Below, piece by piece: positions 43,030 through 53,293 of a DNA stretch of 64,000 nt. The DNA is from Muscardinus avellanarius (lineage: Eukaryota; Chordata; Mammalia; Rodentia; Gliridae). The notes under the pieces were generated by a model, which saw only the letters and a list, made by a program, of their open reading frames with translations, ran no database searches and was not told where the DNA came from. Positions within the stretch are counted from its first letter, which is position 1. Every line of letters begins with the position of its first letter. Position numbers and translations under genes: made by a program. Where the stretch lies: the NCBI GenBank assembly GCA_963383645.1, contig OY726563.1:33696331-33760330 (forward strand), in the 5' to 3' direction.

Positions 43030-43520
43030 TCCTTCTCTAGCACCTTCTATGAGCCCAGCACTGTGCTAAGGCTCTGGGGATAAAAAGATGACTAAGCAGG
43101 ATCACCGCCCTCGGAAGTGCTCCACCTGTCAGAAGGGAAGTAAATGCAAGCAGATATAGTCCCTGTAAAAGACAGAGAGCACATACTTACCTGGCAGGGG
43201 AGAGACCAGGAGCACCAAAGTGGTCTCTCGGGGCGAGGCTTATCCATTGCACCCCGGATGTGCTGACGCCTGCGATTTCCCCAAATGTGGGAACTCGACT
43301 GCACATAATTTGTAGTAGTGGAGGACTGTGTTAACACTCTCCCCTGGGGGGAAAGAGAGAGAGGGAGACTGTCTAGAGGAGTCCAGAGAGGCTTCCCAGA
43401 AGAGATGATATATGAGCTTGCTCTTGAAAGGCAAGGGGGTGATTACCAAGCACGAAAGGAACAGAAGAAACCACATGAGAGTAGAAAGAGGTTCAAAGAG
43501 CCTAGCACATAGGGTGTGCA
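43030..43520 (+). mobile_element. Ancient repeat interrupted by a U1 copy
   Basis: 'agcccagcactgtgctaagg' and 'ctggggataaaaagatgact' before, and 'ggcttcccagaagagatgat' and 'gagcttgctcttgaaaggc' after, follow the order of a common ancient mammalian repeat whose name I cannot fix. The U1-like sequence sits between the halves. Confidence 0.5.
43183..43346 (+). ncRNA. RNU1: Full-length U1 snRNA-like sequence (variant or retropseudogene)
   Basis: The 5' end 'atacttacctggcagggg' is identical to U1, including the nine bases that pair with 5' splice sites. The length is 164 nt, exactly that of U1. By eye against the canonical human sequence I remember, there are about 18 substitutions, two single-base deletions and one 2-base insertion. 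Stem I is a perfect 9-bp helix ('gagagacca' with 'tggtctctc'). Its loop, bound by U1-70K in real U1, is changed. The U1A loop reads 'attgcacccc' instead of 'attgcactcc'. The Sm site reads 'aatttgtag' instead of 'aatttgtgg'. Stem IV keeps its top pairs through paired changes ('gtgttaacac'). No proximal sequence element was seen at about -50 and no clear 3' box, so it is probably a silent copy. Flanks 'aaagacagagag' (43168-43179) and 'aaagagagagag' (43352-43363) may be a TSD. Confidence 0.92.
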
Positions 43521-43542
43521 GAGTGTGCGTGCCCAGCTGAAT

Positions 43543-43583
<41 letters not shown>

Positions 43584-43655
43584 TACTGAGGAAAGGACCC
43601 AGGTCTTCACACATGCTAAGAAAGTTCTGTACCACTAAGCTACATCCCTAGCCCT
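43543..43655 (-). mobile_element. Antisense simple ID element with (TG)n
   Basis: (TG)n at 43544-43581, then 'ggtactgaggaaaggaccc' and 'cacacatgctaagaaag', retaining the anticodon-region segment, and 'ccctagccc'. Confidence 0.87.
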
Positions 43656-43659
43656 TGCT

Positions 43660-43733
43660 GAGGCACTGTGTGTGTGTGTGTTGTCCTGGGGGTTGAACCT
43701 GGGGCATTCTCTTCCAAACTATATCCTCAGTCC

Positions 43734-43797
<64 letters not shown>

Positions 43798-44012
43798 TTT
43801 TTCTTTTTGTAGTACTGGGGTTAGAATCCAGGGACTTTTCTACCTCTGGGCTATGCTCCCAGACCTTTTTATACTTTATTTGGAAACAGGGTCTCACTAA
43901 GTTGCTGAGAGCCTCACTTGGTAGCTGAGGCTGGCTCTGAACCTGCGCGATCCTCCTGTCTCAGTCTCCCAAGCGCGGGGATTACAAGCGTGCGCCACCA
44001 CTTCCAGCTTCT
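43660..44012 (-). mobile_element. Antisense ID fragment and type B SINE with (TTTC)n
   Basis: ID fragment 43680-43733; (TTTC)n 43735-43808; type B 43809-44011 with 'ctctgggctatgctcccaga'. Confidence 0.87.
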
Positions 44013-44034
44013 CCTCTCTCTATAAGCTATACTT

Positions 44035-44361
44035 TAGCTGAGTATGGGGGTGTACACCATAATCTAGCTACTTGGGAGACTGAGGCAAAAAGATCACAAG
44101 TTCAAGGTTAGCCTGTCAAATTTAGTGACATCCTGTCTCAAAATTAAAAATAAAAAAAAGCTAAGGATGTAGCTCAGAGATAGAGAATCCTTGGGTTCAA
44201 TCCCCAGTGCCACTAAATAAACAAAGAAAGAAAGAAAACGGGCTGGGGTCGTTGCTCAGTATTAGAGCATCCTTGGATTCAATCCCCAATACAGATAGAT
44301 GATAGATTAGATGGATTGATTGACTGATAGATAGATAATAGATAGACAGATAGATATAGAT

Positions 44362-44412
<51 letters not shown>
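44035..44412 (+). mobile_element. SINE, then simple ID with (GATA)n tail
   Basis: Composite 44035-44238 with a GAAA tail, then an ID unit 44239-44293 ('ggctggggtcgttgctcagt'). The tail is degenerate and then regular GATA/GATA-like repeats to 44412. Confidence 0.88.
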
Positions 44413-44442
44413 GGTAGAGAGAGAGGGAGGGCAGGAGGCTGA

Positions 44443-44535
44443 CTGGGGATGTAGCTCCCTGGTAGAGTACTTGCCTAGCATGTGTGAATCCCTGAGTTCC
44501 ATTCCCAGTACTACACACACACACACACACACACA

Positions 44536-44589
<54 letters not shown>

Positions 44590-44590
44590 C
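44443..44590 (+). mobile_element. Simple ID element with (CA)n(TA)n tail
   Basis: 'gactggggatgtagctccct' and 'gagtacttgcctagcatgtg', ends 'ccattcccagtacta'. The tail is (CA)n to 44538 and (TA)n to 44588. Confidence 0.9.
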
Positions 44591-44869
44591 TAGGGTAGAG
44601 ACGACAGATTTTGCTGGCAGATTAAATGCAGGGTATGAGGGGAAACGTACAGTTGAGGATAACCCCAGGCTCTGGGTCTAAGTAAATTATAAAATAGAGT
44701 TGCCCTTTATTATGACAGCAAGGCTCGGGGAGGAAGAAGCCTAGACTTCGATGTTTGTGAAAGGCTTCGATACAGGCAGGTGAAGAGACAGAGAGCAGGT
44801 GATATCCTAAGACAAAGTTCCACGACATTACCCAGAAGCAGCAAAGGAAAACTATGAAACCATAAAGGA
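44591..44869. other. Single-copy segment
   Basis: No gene or element recognised. Confidence 0.3.
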
Positions 44870-45102
44870 GAAATGAATAGACGCGGAGGCTAGAACAGTC
44901 TAACAAATGTTGACTGGAGTCTCAGAAGGAAAAAACACAAAAGTAAAATAACATTTGAGGGAATAATAGTTGAGAATTTTCCAAAATTAGCGCAATACAC
45001 GAATTCTCAGATCCAGGAAGCCCAACAAATTCAAACAAGATAAAAAGGAATCCCTGGCAAGACACTTCACAGTGAAACTGTGCAACCAATACAAATGAGT
45101 TC

Positions 45103-45477
45103 TGTGGTTTGCATGCGTCCCCCAGATTTTGAGTATTGGAAACATAGTCCCCAAAATCATATGTTATGACATTATGGGGGGAGTTTTGGGGGTGGTTAGG
45201 ATTAGATGAGGTCAGGAAAGTGGGCCCCTCATGATGGCATTAGTGGCTTTATAATGGGAGGAAGAGAGACCTGAGCTAGCGGCTTGCTCTATCTTGCTTG
45301 GCCCTGCCCTGCACCGCCCTGGAGCTCTGCTGAGTCCCCACCAGCAAGAAGCCTCTGACCAGATGTGACCCCTTGACCTTGAACTCCTGGACTCCAGCAC
45401 TGTGAGAAATACAGTTCATTTCTTTATAAATTACCCAGTTTGTAGCATTTAAAGCAACAGAAAACGGACTAAGAACA
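45103..45477 (+). mobile_element. MaLR/MST-type LTR inside the L1
   Basis: 'tgtggtttgcatgcgtcccc' start, 'ttataaattacccagtttgt' and 'aacagaaaacggactaagaa' end. Solo LTR. Its TSD could not be fixed. Confidence 0.78.
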
Positions 45478-45764
45478 GGCACAAGCCTGTAATTCCAGTA
45501 CTTGAGAAGCTCAGATAAGATCGCAGGTTCAAAGCCAGCCTCAGAAACTTAGACCTGTTTAGAAATAAAAAATATAAACTGGGCATGGTGGTGCATGCCT
45601 GTCATCCCATTACTAGGGAGGCTGAGATAGGATCACAGGTTCAGGGCCAACCTCAGCAACTTAGTGAGGTCCTCTGCAACCAAGCAAGACTATACTTCCA
45701 AATAAAAAATAAAATAGGGCCTGGGGTGTACCTCAGCAGTAGAATGCCTCTGGGTTAAATCCCC

Positions 45765-45810
<46 letters not shown>
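45478..45810 (+). mobile_element. SINE B1 half followed by a complete SINE with (CA)n
   Basis: B1 half 45478-45578, then a complete type D copy from 45579 whose tail is (CA)n to 45808. The ID half of the first is missing. Confidence 0.85.
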
Positions 45811-45811
<1 letters not shown>

Positions 45812-45935
45812 TGGGCTATGATATAAAGAAAATATTCTAAAAGCAGCCTGGGGGGAATAATTACCTATAAAAGAATGACGATTCATATGTCAACATAATT
45901 CCCAACATCAACAGTAGAAACCAGAATATAGCCAA

Positions 45936-46232
45936 CTTTTTTTTTTTAACATGCAGTCATGCAGTTGCTTAATGACAGAGCTGAGCTCTGAGAAATGTTG
46001 TCCCAAGGCAATTTCATCATTGTGAGACCATCATAGACCACACAAACCAAGCCAGAATAGCCTACCGCACACTAGGCTGGATGGGAGAGCCCTTTGCTCC
46101 GAGGGCCACGAAGAACAAAACAACCTGAGATTCAAGTAGGAACAAGAGGAAATTATTTGATCAGGAGGCACAGTATAAACAAGACTGAGGCTGCTGACAG
46201 TGTAACACAGCACACTGTTTTAACAGTAAACT
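45936..46232. other. Single-copy segment
   Basis: No gene or repeat recognised. Confidence 0.3.
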
Positions 46233-46320
46233 TGTGTGTGTGCACGCGCACGCATGCATGGTACTGAGGAGGGATCCCAGGGCCTCACGCATTCTCGGTG
46301 AGTGCTCCAGCACTGACCTT
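46233..46320 (-). mobile_element. Antisense simple ID element
   Basis: Alternating 'gtgcacgcgcacgcatgcat' tail, then 'ggtactgaggagggatccc' and 'gagtgctccagcactgac'. Confidence 0.75.
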
Positions 46321-46370
46321 CATTCCTGGTACTTAAAAAATTTTTTTTTTAAATTTTAAAGTGGAATGTG

Positions 46371-46575
46371 TAGCCTGGCATGGTAGTACATGTCTGTAAT
46401 TCCAGTACTTGGGAGACTGAGACAGGAGAATTGTCGGTTCGAGGCTAGCCTCAGTAATTTATCAAGATCCTGTTTCAAAACAAAAATCTTTAAAGGGCTG
46501 AAGGTGTAGCTTGGAGGTAGAATGCTCCTGGATTCAATCCCTAGTAAAACACACACATACACATGCATATGCACA

Positions 46576-46620
<45 letters not shown>
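46371..46620 (+). mobile_element. SINE, type D, with (CA)n tail
   Basis: Complete unit ending 'caatccctagtaaaac'. The tail is CA repeats with 'catgcatatg' interruptions to 46620. Confidence 0.9.
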
Positions 46621-46622
<2 letters not shown>

Positions 46623-46696
46623 AAATGTCTACAGTATACATATATTTAATAAAATATGGGCCATTTAAAGTTTTTCAGATGCTAATAAATAAAATT

Positions 46697-47041
46697 TTTG
46701 TTTCGAGATGGAGTATTGCTAAATTGACAAGGCTGTCCTCGGACTTGAAATCCTCCTATCTCAACACCCCACGTACTGGGATTACAGGTGTGCACTACCA
46801 TGCCCAGATTCCCAGCCCTCTAAAAAATTAAAAAAATAATTTTTTGGTATTGGAGATTGAACTCAGGGGCATTCTGTCTCTCAGCTACATCCCCCAGCCC
46901 TGTTTTATTTTTTATTTGAAAACAGGGTCTAAGTTGCAAAGGGCCTCACCAAGTGGCTGAGGGTAGTCTTGAACCTGTGATCCTCCTGTCTGAGTCTCCC
47001 AAGTACTAGGATTACAAGCGTGTATCTCTATGTCCAGCTTA
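46697..47041 (-). mobile_element. Antisense B1 half and complete antisense SINE
   Basis: B1 half 46697-46810 ('gagatggagtattgctaaat') and a type D copy 46839-47041 ('ggtattggagattgaactc'). Confidence 0.85.
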
Positions 47042-47207
47042 GCCTCCACCTTTTGCTGTATCAAAGGATTTGTAAAAAACCAGCCTAACAATGTCCCCAC
47101 CGCGGGTCCTTGGTTTTCCTCTACTTTCCAGCATCTCCCTGGCTTCTGTGTTACTTCTATAGCTAACTCTGCTAGGTGTCTTTAAGGTATCATATATGAT
47201 CTCACTC
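47042..47207. other. Sequence 5' of the RPS8 retrocopy
   Basis: 165 bp of unassigned DNA. No TATA box or CpG island suitable as a promoter is evident. Confidence 0.35.
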
Positions 47208-47985
<778 letters not shown>

Positions 47986-47990
47986 TTTCT

Positions 47991-48213
47991 TCCTTTTTTT
48001 TTTTTTTTTTTTTGCAGTACTGGGGATGGAACCCAGGGGCATTCTACCTCTGAGCTACACCCCCTGCCCTATTTTTTATTCTTTATTTTGAAACCGGGTC
48101 TCACTGAGTTGCAGAGGGCCTCACTAAGTAGTTGAGGCTGTCTGCGAACCTGCCATCCTCCTGCCTCAGCCTCCCAAATGCTGGGATTACAAGCGTGCGC
48201 CACCACGCCCCGC
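47991..48213 (-). mobile_element. Antisense SINE, type A
   Basis: It abuts the 3' TSD of the RPS8 copy. T-run, 'gcagtactggggatggaac', B1 half ending 'gccaccacgccccgca'. Confidence 0.9.
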
Positions 48214-48408
48214 ACCTTTTTTTATTCTTACTTGTATTCTTTTCTTGACTCCCTTTTGCTGAGTCATGTCAATCCCCAGAACCAGAATAATAAAATGATA
48301 AAAATTAATAAAATAGCAAATTACTCAGTGTTTAGGAGATTTGTTAGGCAGCAAGAGACACCACCCCAAACCACTACCGTGGCTGATTTGCTAGCACAAA
48401 GGTCAGAG
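48214..48408. other. Single-copy segment
   Basis: Nothing recognised. Confidence 0.3.
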
Positions 48409-48535
48409 CTGCTGGGTGTGGTGGCAGGCACCTGTGCTCCCAGCTACCCTAGGGCAGGGAGATCCCTTGAGCCCATGACTTTAAAACCAGGCCTGGGCAA
48501 CAAGGGAGATTCCATCTACACACACACACACACCA
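48409..48535 (+). mobile_element. Old 7SL-derived monomer (FLAM/PB1-like)
   Basis: 'gggtgtggtggcaggcacct', 'gtgctcccagctacccta' and 'caggcctgggcaacaaggga' follow Alu/FLAM-like spacing, not the B1 half of the local SINE. The tail is a short (CA)n. Confidence 0.75.
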
Positions 48536-48569
48536 GACACAAAAGGCAGCCTATTCTGGTCATTCAAAA

Positions 48570-48749
48570 GGGATATGTCGTGCCGGGCTGTGGTGGCGCA
48601 CGTTTGTAATCCCTGCGCTTGGGAGGCGGAGACAGGAGGATCGCGCACATTCGAAGCCAGCCTCAAATGGCTTAAGAGACCCTGTTTCCAAATAAAATAT
48701 AAAATGGGTCTGGAAGTGTAGCCTGGAGGTAGAAGGGCTTCCAGGAACC

Positions 48750-48793
<44 letters not shown>

Positions 48794-49039
48794 AAAAAAA
48801 AAAAAACAGGGATATGTTAGCCGGGAATAGTGGCACACACTTGTCATCCCAGTTCTTGGGAGGCTGAGACAGGAGGATCACAGGTTACAGAGCAAACTCA
48901 GCAATTTAATGAGGCCCTCTGCAACTTAGTAAGACCCTGCTTCAAAAGAAAAAGTAAAATAAGGCTGGAGTGTAGCTCAGAGGTAGACTGTCCCTGGGTC
49001 CAATCCCCAGTACCACATACACATTTAAAAAAAAAAAAG
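48570..49039 (+). mobile_element. Type C SINE with TSD followed by a type D SINE
   Basis: Type C 48583-48808 with (CA)n and A24 tail, and TSD 'gggatatgt' at 48570-48578 and 48809-48817. The next copy (48820-49039) starts directly after the second TSD. Confidence 0.9.
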
Positions 49040-49412
49040 GGAAGAATATGCCGGAAGTTGTTTTGGGAGTGGTGGGAGTGAGTGGGGCGGGGCTCTAAGA
49101 AAGGTAATAGGGTTTTGAGGGCGTTTCTGCGGATGGAACCAAGGGCCTTGGACATGCTAAAGCATGCGCTCTGTCCTGAGCTACACATGCCGGCCTCTAC
49201 ACGTTTTTAAAGCCAGTCTACTGGGTGCTTAGCACCAGTGTACCTTCCATAGTGAGAGTCACACAGTCTCTTTCAGATGGACACAATAGGATTCAGTGCC
49301 CCCAAGCCACACCTGTTCTGGGTAAACTGTAACCACCAAGTCTGGGACTTCCAAAACTGAGGACAGGACCCACCCGCTGACTTCGCCCAAAGAGCAGTCC
49401 CCCCGCGAGGGC
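49040..49412. other. Single-copy segment with an antisense ID remnant
   Basis: A degraded antisense ID unit (49124-49197) keeps 'acatgctaaagcatgcgctc'. The rest is unassigned. Confidence 0.5.
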
Positions 49413-49991
49413 ATGCTTTTTTTTTTGTACTGGGGATTGAACCCAGAGGCATTCTACCTCTAAGTTCTACCCCCAAACTGATTTTATTTCTTGTTTGAAA
49501 ACTAGGTTCATGAGAATCTCACTATTTGCTGAAGCTGGCCTCAAATCTGCAATCCTCTTGTCTCAGCCTACCAAGTACTAAGATTACAAGCGTGTGCAAC
49601 CACGCCCGCCTTTTTTTTTAAATTTTGAAACAAGATCTCTCTAAGTTGCTGAGGGCCTTGCTACGTTCATGAAGCTGGCCTCAAACCTGGGGTCTTCCCG
49701 TCTCAGCCTCCCAAGCACTGGGATTACAGGTGTGTGCCATTGCGTCCAGCAGTTATGCTCTTTCTTTTGTTTTTGTTTGTTTGTTTAATTGGTTGGTTGG
49801 TATCATGAATTGAAGCCAGGGGCATTCTACCTCCGAGCTACACTCCCAGCCCTTTTTATTTTTTGTTTTGAGAAAGGTCTCGCTAGGTTGCTGAGTCTCA
49901 ATAGACTGCTGGTGCTGGCCTTGAAGCAGCCATCCTCCTGTCTCAGCCTCCCAAGTACTGGGATTCCAGGCATGAGCCACTGTGCCTGGTG
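49413..49991 (-). mobile_element. Antisense SINE cluster
   Basis: Complete copy 49413-49609, B1 half 49610-49750, and a third copy 49771-49991. The flanks 'gttatgctctttcttt' and 'gttatgcatttcttt' suggest the TSD of the third. Confidence 0.85.
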
Positions 49992-50682
49992 GTTATGCAT
50001 TTCTTTAGCTACAACATTTAGGCCAAGACTAAAACACCGTAGGGGCAGAAAGCGTATGATCCCTCTCCTCACCCATTATAAGGGTTACAGATGACACTCC
50101 AGTCACAAAAGACAGGTGACTAAGAGAAAGGCACAGTCCACTTATGTAACTGGAGTTTTACACGACACGGGAGCCTTCAGAAGCGGAAGCCCAAAGAACT
50201 GGGAAACTGTCTCTATGTATGCTTAGACTTGGTGAAGAATGGACAGCCACGTGGAAGGGGATCGGGCAGAAAGGGTACAGGCCAACGGAAGTGGACTGAG
50301 AGAAGAAACCCAGGAAAGCCTGTCTGCTCGGATTCTTCTGGGCCTCTGCACAGCATTCCTTCCTCCAGGGTATAGGCTGGGACCCCTCTGGAATGAGGGG
50401 CTTGTGATCTATCGGACAAGGTAGGTCAGAGGATTTCTTAATGGCCGGCTCTTAGACAGAAAGGCTAGGGAAAGTTAGAGTACTATGTCCAGGTGCTATG
50501 GCTGGTTTTCAGAGCATGCGGTTCTTCTTTCTATGACCTGCCTTGTGGGAAGAAAGGGGACAGGAGAAAAAGTGCAAAAGAAGGTCAGAAAGACCTTGTT
50601 CCTGAGCCCCTTTCCTTCACTTGCAAGTATGTGGAGTGCCAAGTCATTATTCTTTTGAGAATCATTTTTCTGAGCCCCAACA
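49992..50682 (-). mobile_element. ERV LTR, antisense
   Basis: The plus-strand end 'tgagccccaaca' (50671-50682) reads as the LTR start TGTTGGGGCTCA on the minus strand. Inside, 'gccaagactaaaacaccgta', 'gacacgggagccttcagaag' and 'gggaagaaaggggacaggag' are features of a mammalian ERV LTR. The family name is not certain. No internal viral sequence. Confidence 0.65.
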
Positions 50683-50876
50683 AAAGCTTAAATTTGGCCG
50701 GGTGTGATGGCGCACGCTTGTAATCCCCGCGCTTGGGAGGTAGAGACAGGAGGATCGTGGTGGTTCGAAGCCAGCCTCGCTGGCTTAAGAGACCCTGTTT
50801 TCAAATAAAAATATAAAATAGGTCTGGGAGTGTAGCCCAGAGGTAGAAGGGTTTCCAGGAACCCCAGTACCACCAA

Positions 50877-50919
<43 letters not shown>

Positions 50920-50931
50920 AGCTTAAGTTTG
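50683..50931 (+). mobile_element. SINE, type C, with TSD, abutting the LTR
   Basis: The flanks 'aaagcttaaatttg' (50683-50696) and 'aaagcttaagtttg' (50918-50931) differ at one base. The (AAAT)n tail is about 45 bp. Confidence 0.93.
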
Positions 50932-50959
50932 TAAAAGGATTTACATTAGCTCAATACTA

Positions 50960-50960
<1 letters not shown>

Positions 50961-51002
<42 letters not shown>

Positions 51003-51177
51003 TGCTGGGGATGGAACTCATGGGCATGCTACCTCTGAGCTACACCCCCAGCCCTGTTTTATTTTTTTATTTTGAAACAGGATTTCACTAAGTTGCAGAG
51101 ACTGGCTGCTAACCTGCAATCTTTCTGTCTCAGCCTCTGGAGTACTAGAACCACAAGCGTGGATACCACACCCAGAT
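50961..51177 (-). mobile_element. Antisense SINE with (GT)n tail
   Basis: (GT)n 50962-51000, then 'ggtgctggggatggaactc' and a shortened B1 half. Confidence 0.9.
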
Positions 51178-51189
51178 TTCAACATTATT

Positions 51190-51413
51190 TTTGGTGCTTA
51201 CTTTTTTCTTGTGGTATTATAGATCGAACCCAGGGCATTCAACCTCCGAGCTACACACCCTGTCTTATTTTTTTTTATTCTTTATTTTTGAAACAGGGTC
51301 TTAACAAGTTGCCGAAGGCCTCACTAAGTAGCTGAGGGTGTCCGCAAACCATGATCCTCAGGTCTCAGCCTCCCCAATGCTGGGATTACAAGCATGCGCC
51401 ACCACGCCCGACT
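51190..51413 (-). mobile_element. Antisense SINE, type A
   Basis: 'ggtattatagatcgaaccc' ID half, 'gttgccgaaggcctcac', and end 'gccaccacgcccgactt'. Confidence 0.88.
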
Positions 51414-51475
51414 TGGTGCATATTTCTTACTGAAAAACTTAAGAAATTGCTATGCCTCTCCTTTGCCTAGAAACT

Positions 51476-51590
51476 CATTCTCTCTCTCTCCCTCTCCCTC
51501 TCCCTCTTCCCCTCCCTCCCTCTCTCCCTTCCTCCTCCTCCTCCTCCTCCTCCTCCTCTTCTTTCTTCTTCTTCTTCTTCTTCTTCTTTT

Positions 51591-51639
<49 letters not shown>

Positions 51640-51703
51640 GGATGGAACCCAGGACCTCATACTAACCAAGGAAATGCTCTACTAATGAGCTATACTTCCA
51701 GCC
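51476..51703 (-). repeat. 157-bp polypyrimidine tract and antisense ID
   Basis: An almost pure C/T run, 51476-51632, passes from CCCTCT to CCT, CTT and CT units. The ID unit 51633-51703 ('tgctgggatggaacccagga') keeps 'aaccaaggaaatgctc'. The tract is the tail of this ID element. Confidence 0.88.
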
Positions 51704-51714
51704 TAAAATGGGAT

Positions 51715-52870
51715 TTTAAAATGCTTTTAATTGGTGCCTAATATTTACACAGAGTAATGAGTTTCACTGTGGCATATTCCTATATGCATGCATATAACAC
51801 AATCTTTTTATTTTTTGGTGGTACTGGGGGTAGAACCCAGGGGCTTTCTACCCCCGTGCTACACTCCCAGACCTGTTTTATATTTTGTTTTGAAACAGGG
51901 TCTCACTAAGTTGCTGAGAGCCTCACTCAGTAGCTGAGGCTGGCTTCGAACCCGCGCGATCCTCCTGTCTCAGCCTCCCGAGCGCGGGGATTACAAGCGT
52001 GCGCCACCACGCCCGGCCATAACACAATCTTATTAGTGTCACTCCCATCAACTCCTCTTGCCCGCCCCTCCTTGCTCTACCCTACTGGTCTCCCTTCTGT
52101 TTTTATGACGTTGCCGTTGTTCCTTTTTTCTCGCTAACTTCCACACATGAGAGAAAACAGAACCTCTGACTTTCTGGAGCTGCCTTCTTTCGTTTAATGT
52201 GATGCCCTCCAGTTCCATCCATTCTCCTGCAAATGCCATAACTTCTTTCTTCTTTATGGCTGAATAAAACTCCATTGCCTATATACACTCGCCTTCTTTT
52301 TCCATTCATCGGCTGAGGGACACCTGAGCCGTTTCATAACTGGCTTTTGTGAATTATGCTATGAACGTGGGTATGCACATGTCGACAGTAGCCTGACTTT
52401 AATTCTTTTGGGTAAATACTGAGGCGTGATATAGCTGAGTCATGTCATGGTTCCATTCCCGGTCTTATGAGGAACCTCCATACTCATGTCCATAGAGACT
52501 GTACTAATTTACGTTCCCACTAACTGTGCATAAGAGTTCCTTCCCCGTATCCTCGCCATTTATTGTTACCGATATTCTTGATGATTGCCATTCTAACTGG
52601 AGATGAAATCTAAGTGTAGTTTTGATTTGCATTTCCCTGATTGCTAAGGATGTTGAACATTTTTTTCTCCTATAATTGTTAGCTATTTGTACTTCTTTGA
52701 GAAGTATCTGTTTAGTTCATTTGCTCATTTATTGAATGGGCTGTTTGGGGGGGTTAGTTCTATATGCTAAATATTAATCATCTATCAGAAGACTCGCTGG
52801 GGAAGATTTCCCCCATTCTGTAGATTCTCTCTTCATGCTGTTAATTGTTTCCTTTGTTGTGCAGAAGCTT
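51715..52870 (-). mobile_element. L1 3' end, antisense, with ORF2 remnant
   Basis: On the minus strand, about 52130-52275 encodes the C-terminal end of L1 ORF2, readable as M-E-F-Y-S-A-I-K-K-K and onward with changes. The antisense text 'ctggcttttgtgaattatgc' and 'cctccatactcatgtccata' continues the ORF2 end. A type B SINE interrupts it at 51807-52018. It is 5'-truncated and disabled. Confidence 0.85.
51794..52031 (-). mobile_element. Antisense SINE, type B, with TSD in the L1
   Basis: The 13-bp TSD 'ataacacaatctt' is perfect at 51794-51806 and 52019-52031. Many CG dinucleotides are kept ('cgaacccgcgcgat'), so it looks young. Confidence 0.95.
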
Positions 52871-52873
52871 TAT

Positions 52874-53290
52874 AGTATGATACCAACCCAGGGGCCTTCT
52901 ACCTTTGAACTACATCCCCAGCCCTATTTAATTTTTAATTTTTTTCTTTTGGTGGTACTGGGGTGGAACTCAGAGGCTTTCTACCTCCGGGCTATACTCC
53001 CAGACCTATTTTATACTTTATCTGGAAACAGGGTCTCACTAAGTTGCTGAGAGCCTCACTAAGTAGCTGAGGCTGGCTTCGAACCCATGTGATCCTCCTG
53101 TCTCAGCCTCCCAAGCGCGGGGATTACAAGCGTGCGCCACCACGCCCAGCTTAATTTTTAATTTTTTAACAGGGTTACACTAAGTTGCAGAGGGCCTCAC
53201 TAAATTGCTGAGGCTGACCACAAACCAGTAATTCTCCTGTCTCAGCCTCCCAAATACTGGGATTACAAGCGTGGGCCACCACATCCAGCT
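52874..53290 (-). mobile_element. Antisense SINE split at the linker by a type B SINE
   Basis: Outer ID half 52874-52927 and B1 half 53168-53290. Inner copy 52945-53150 with a 17-bp perfect TSD 'ttaatttttaatttttt' at 52928-52944 and 53151-53167. Confidence 0.93.
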
Positions 53291-53293
53291 CTG

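Larger units (their letters stand above)
44870..45935 (+). mobile_element. L1 5' region fragment split by an LTR and SINEs
   Basis: 'gttgagaattttccaaaatt', 'caggaagcccaacaaattc' and 'cacagtgaaactgtgcaac' (44870-45100) continue at 45826 with 'aaatattctaaaagcagcct' and 'caacagtagaaaccagaata'. This is the order found in old L1 5' regions. ORF1 or ORF2 is not readable. Confidence 0.65.

Noticed and set aside
43161..43173. Proximal sequence element for the U1 copy ('ccctgtaaaagac')
   Set aside because: It resembles part of a PSE but lies only about 10-22 bp before the U1 start instead of about 50.
43668..43928. CRISPR-like or tandem protein repeats
   Set aside because: The repeats are microsatellites ((TTTC)n, (GATA)n, (GT)n) and dispersed SINEs in a mammalian genome; no spacer structure.
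49992..50682. Endogenous retrovirus with coding regions
   Set aside because: Only LTR-like sequence is present; no gag, pol or env reading was seen here or anywhere in the window.
52048..52309. Minus-strand frame resembling an L1 ORF2 terminus as a gene
   Set aside because: It is the end of a truncated L1, not a host gene; reported as part of the L1.
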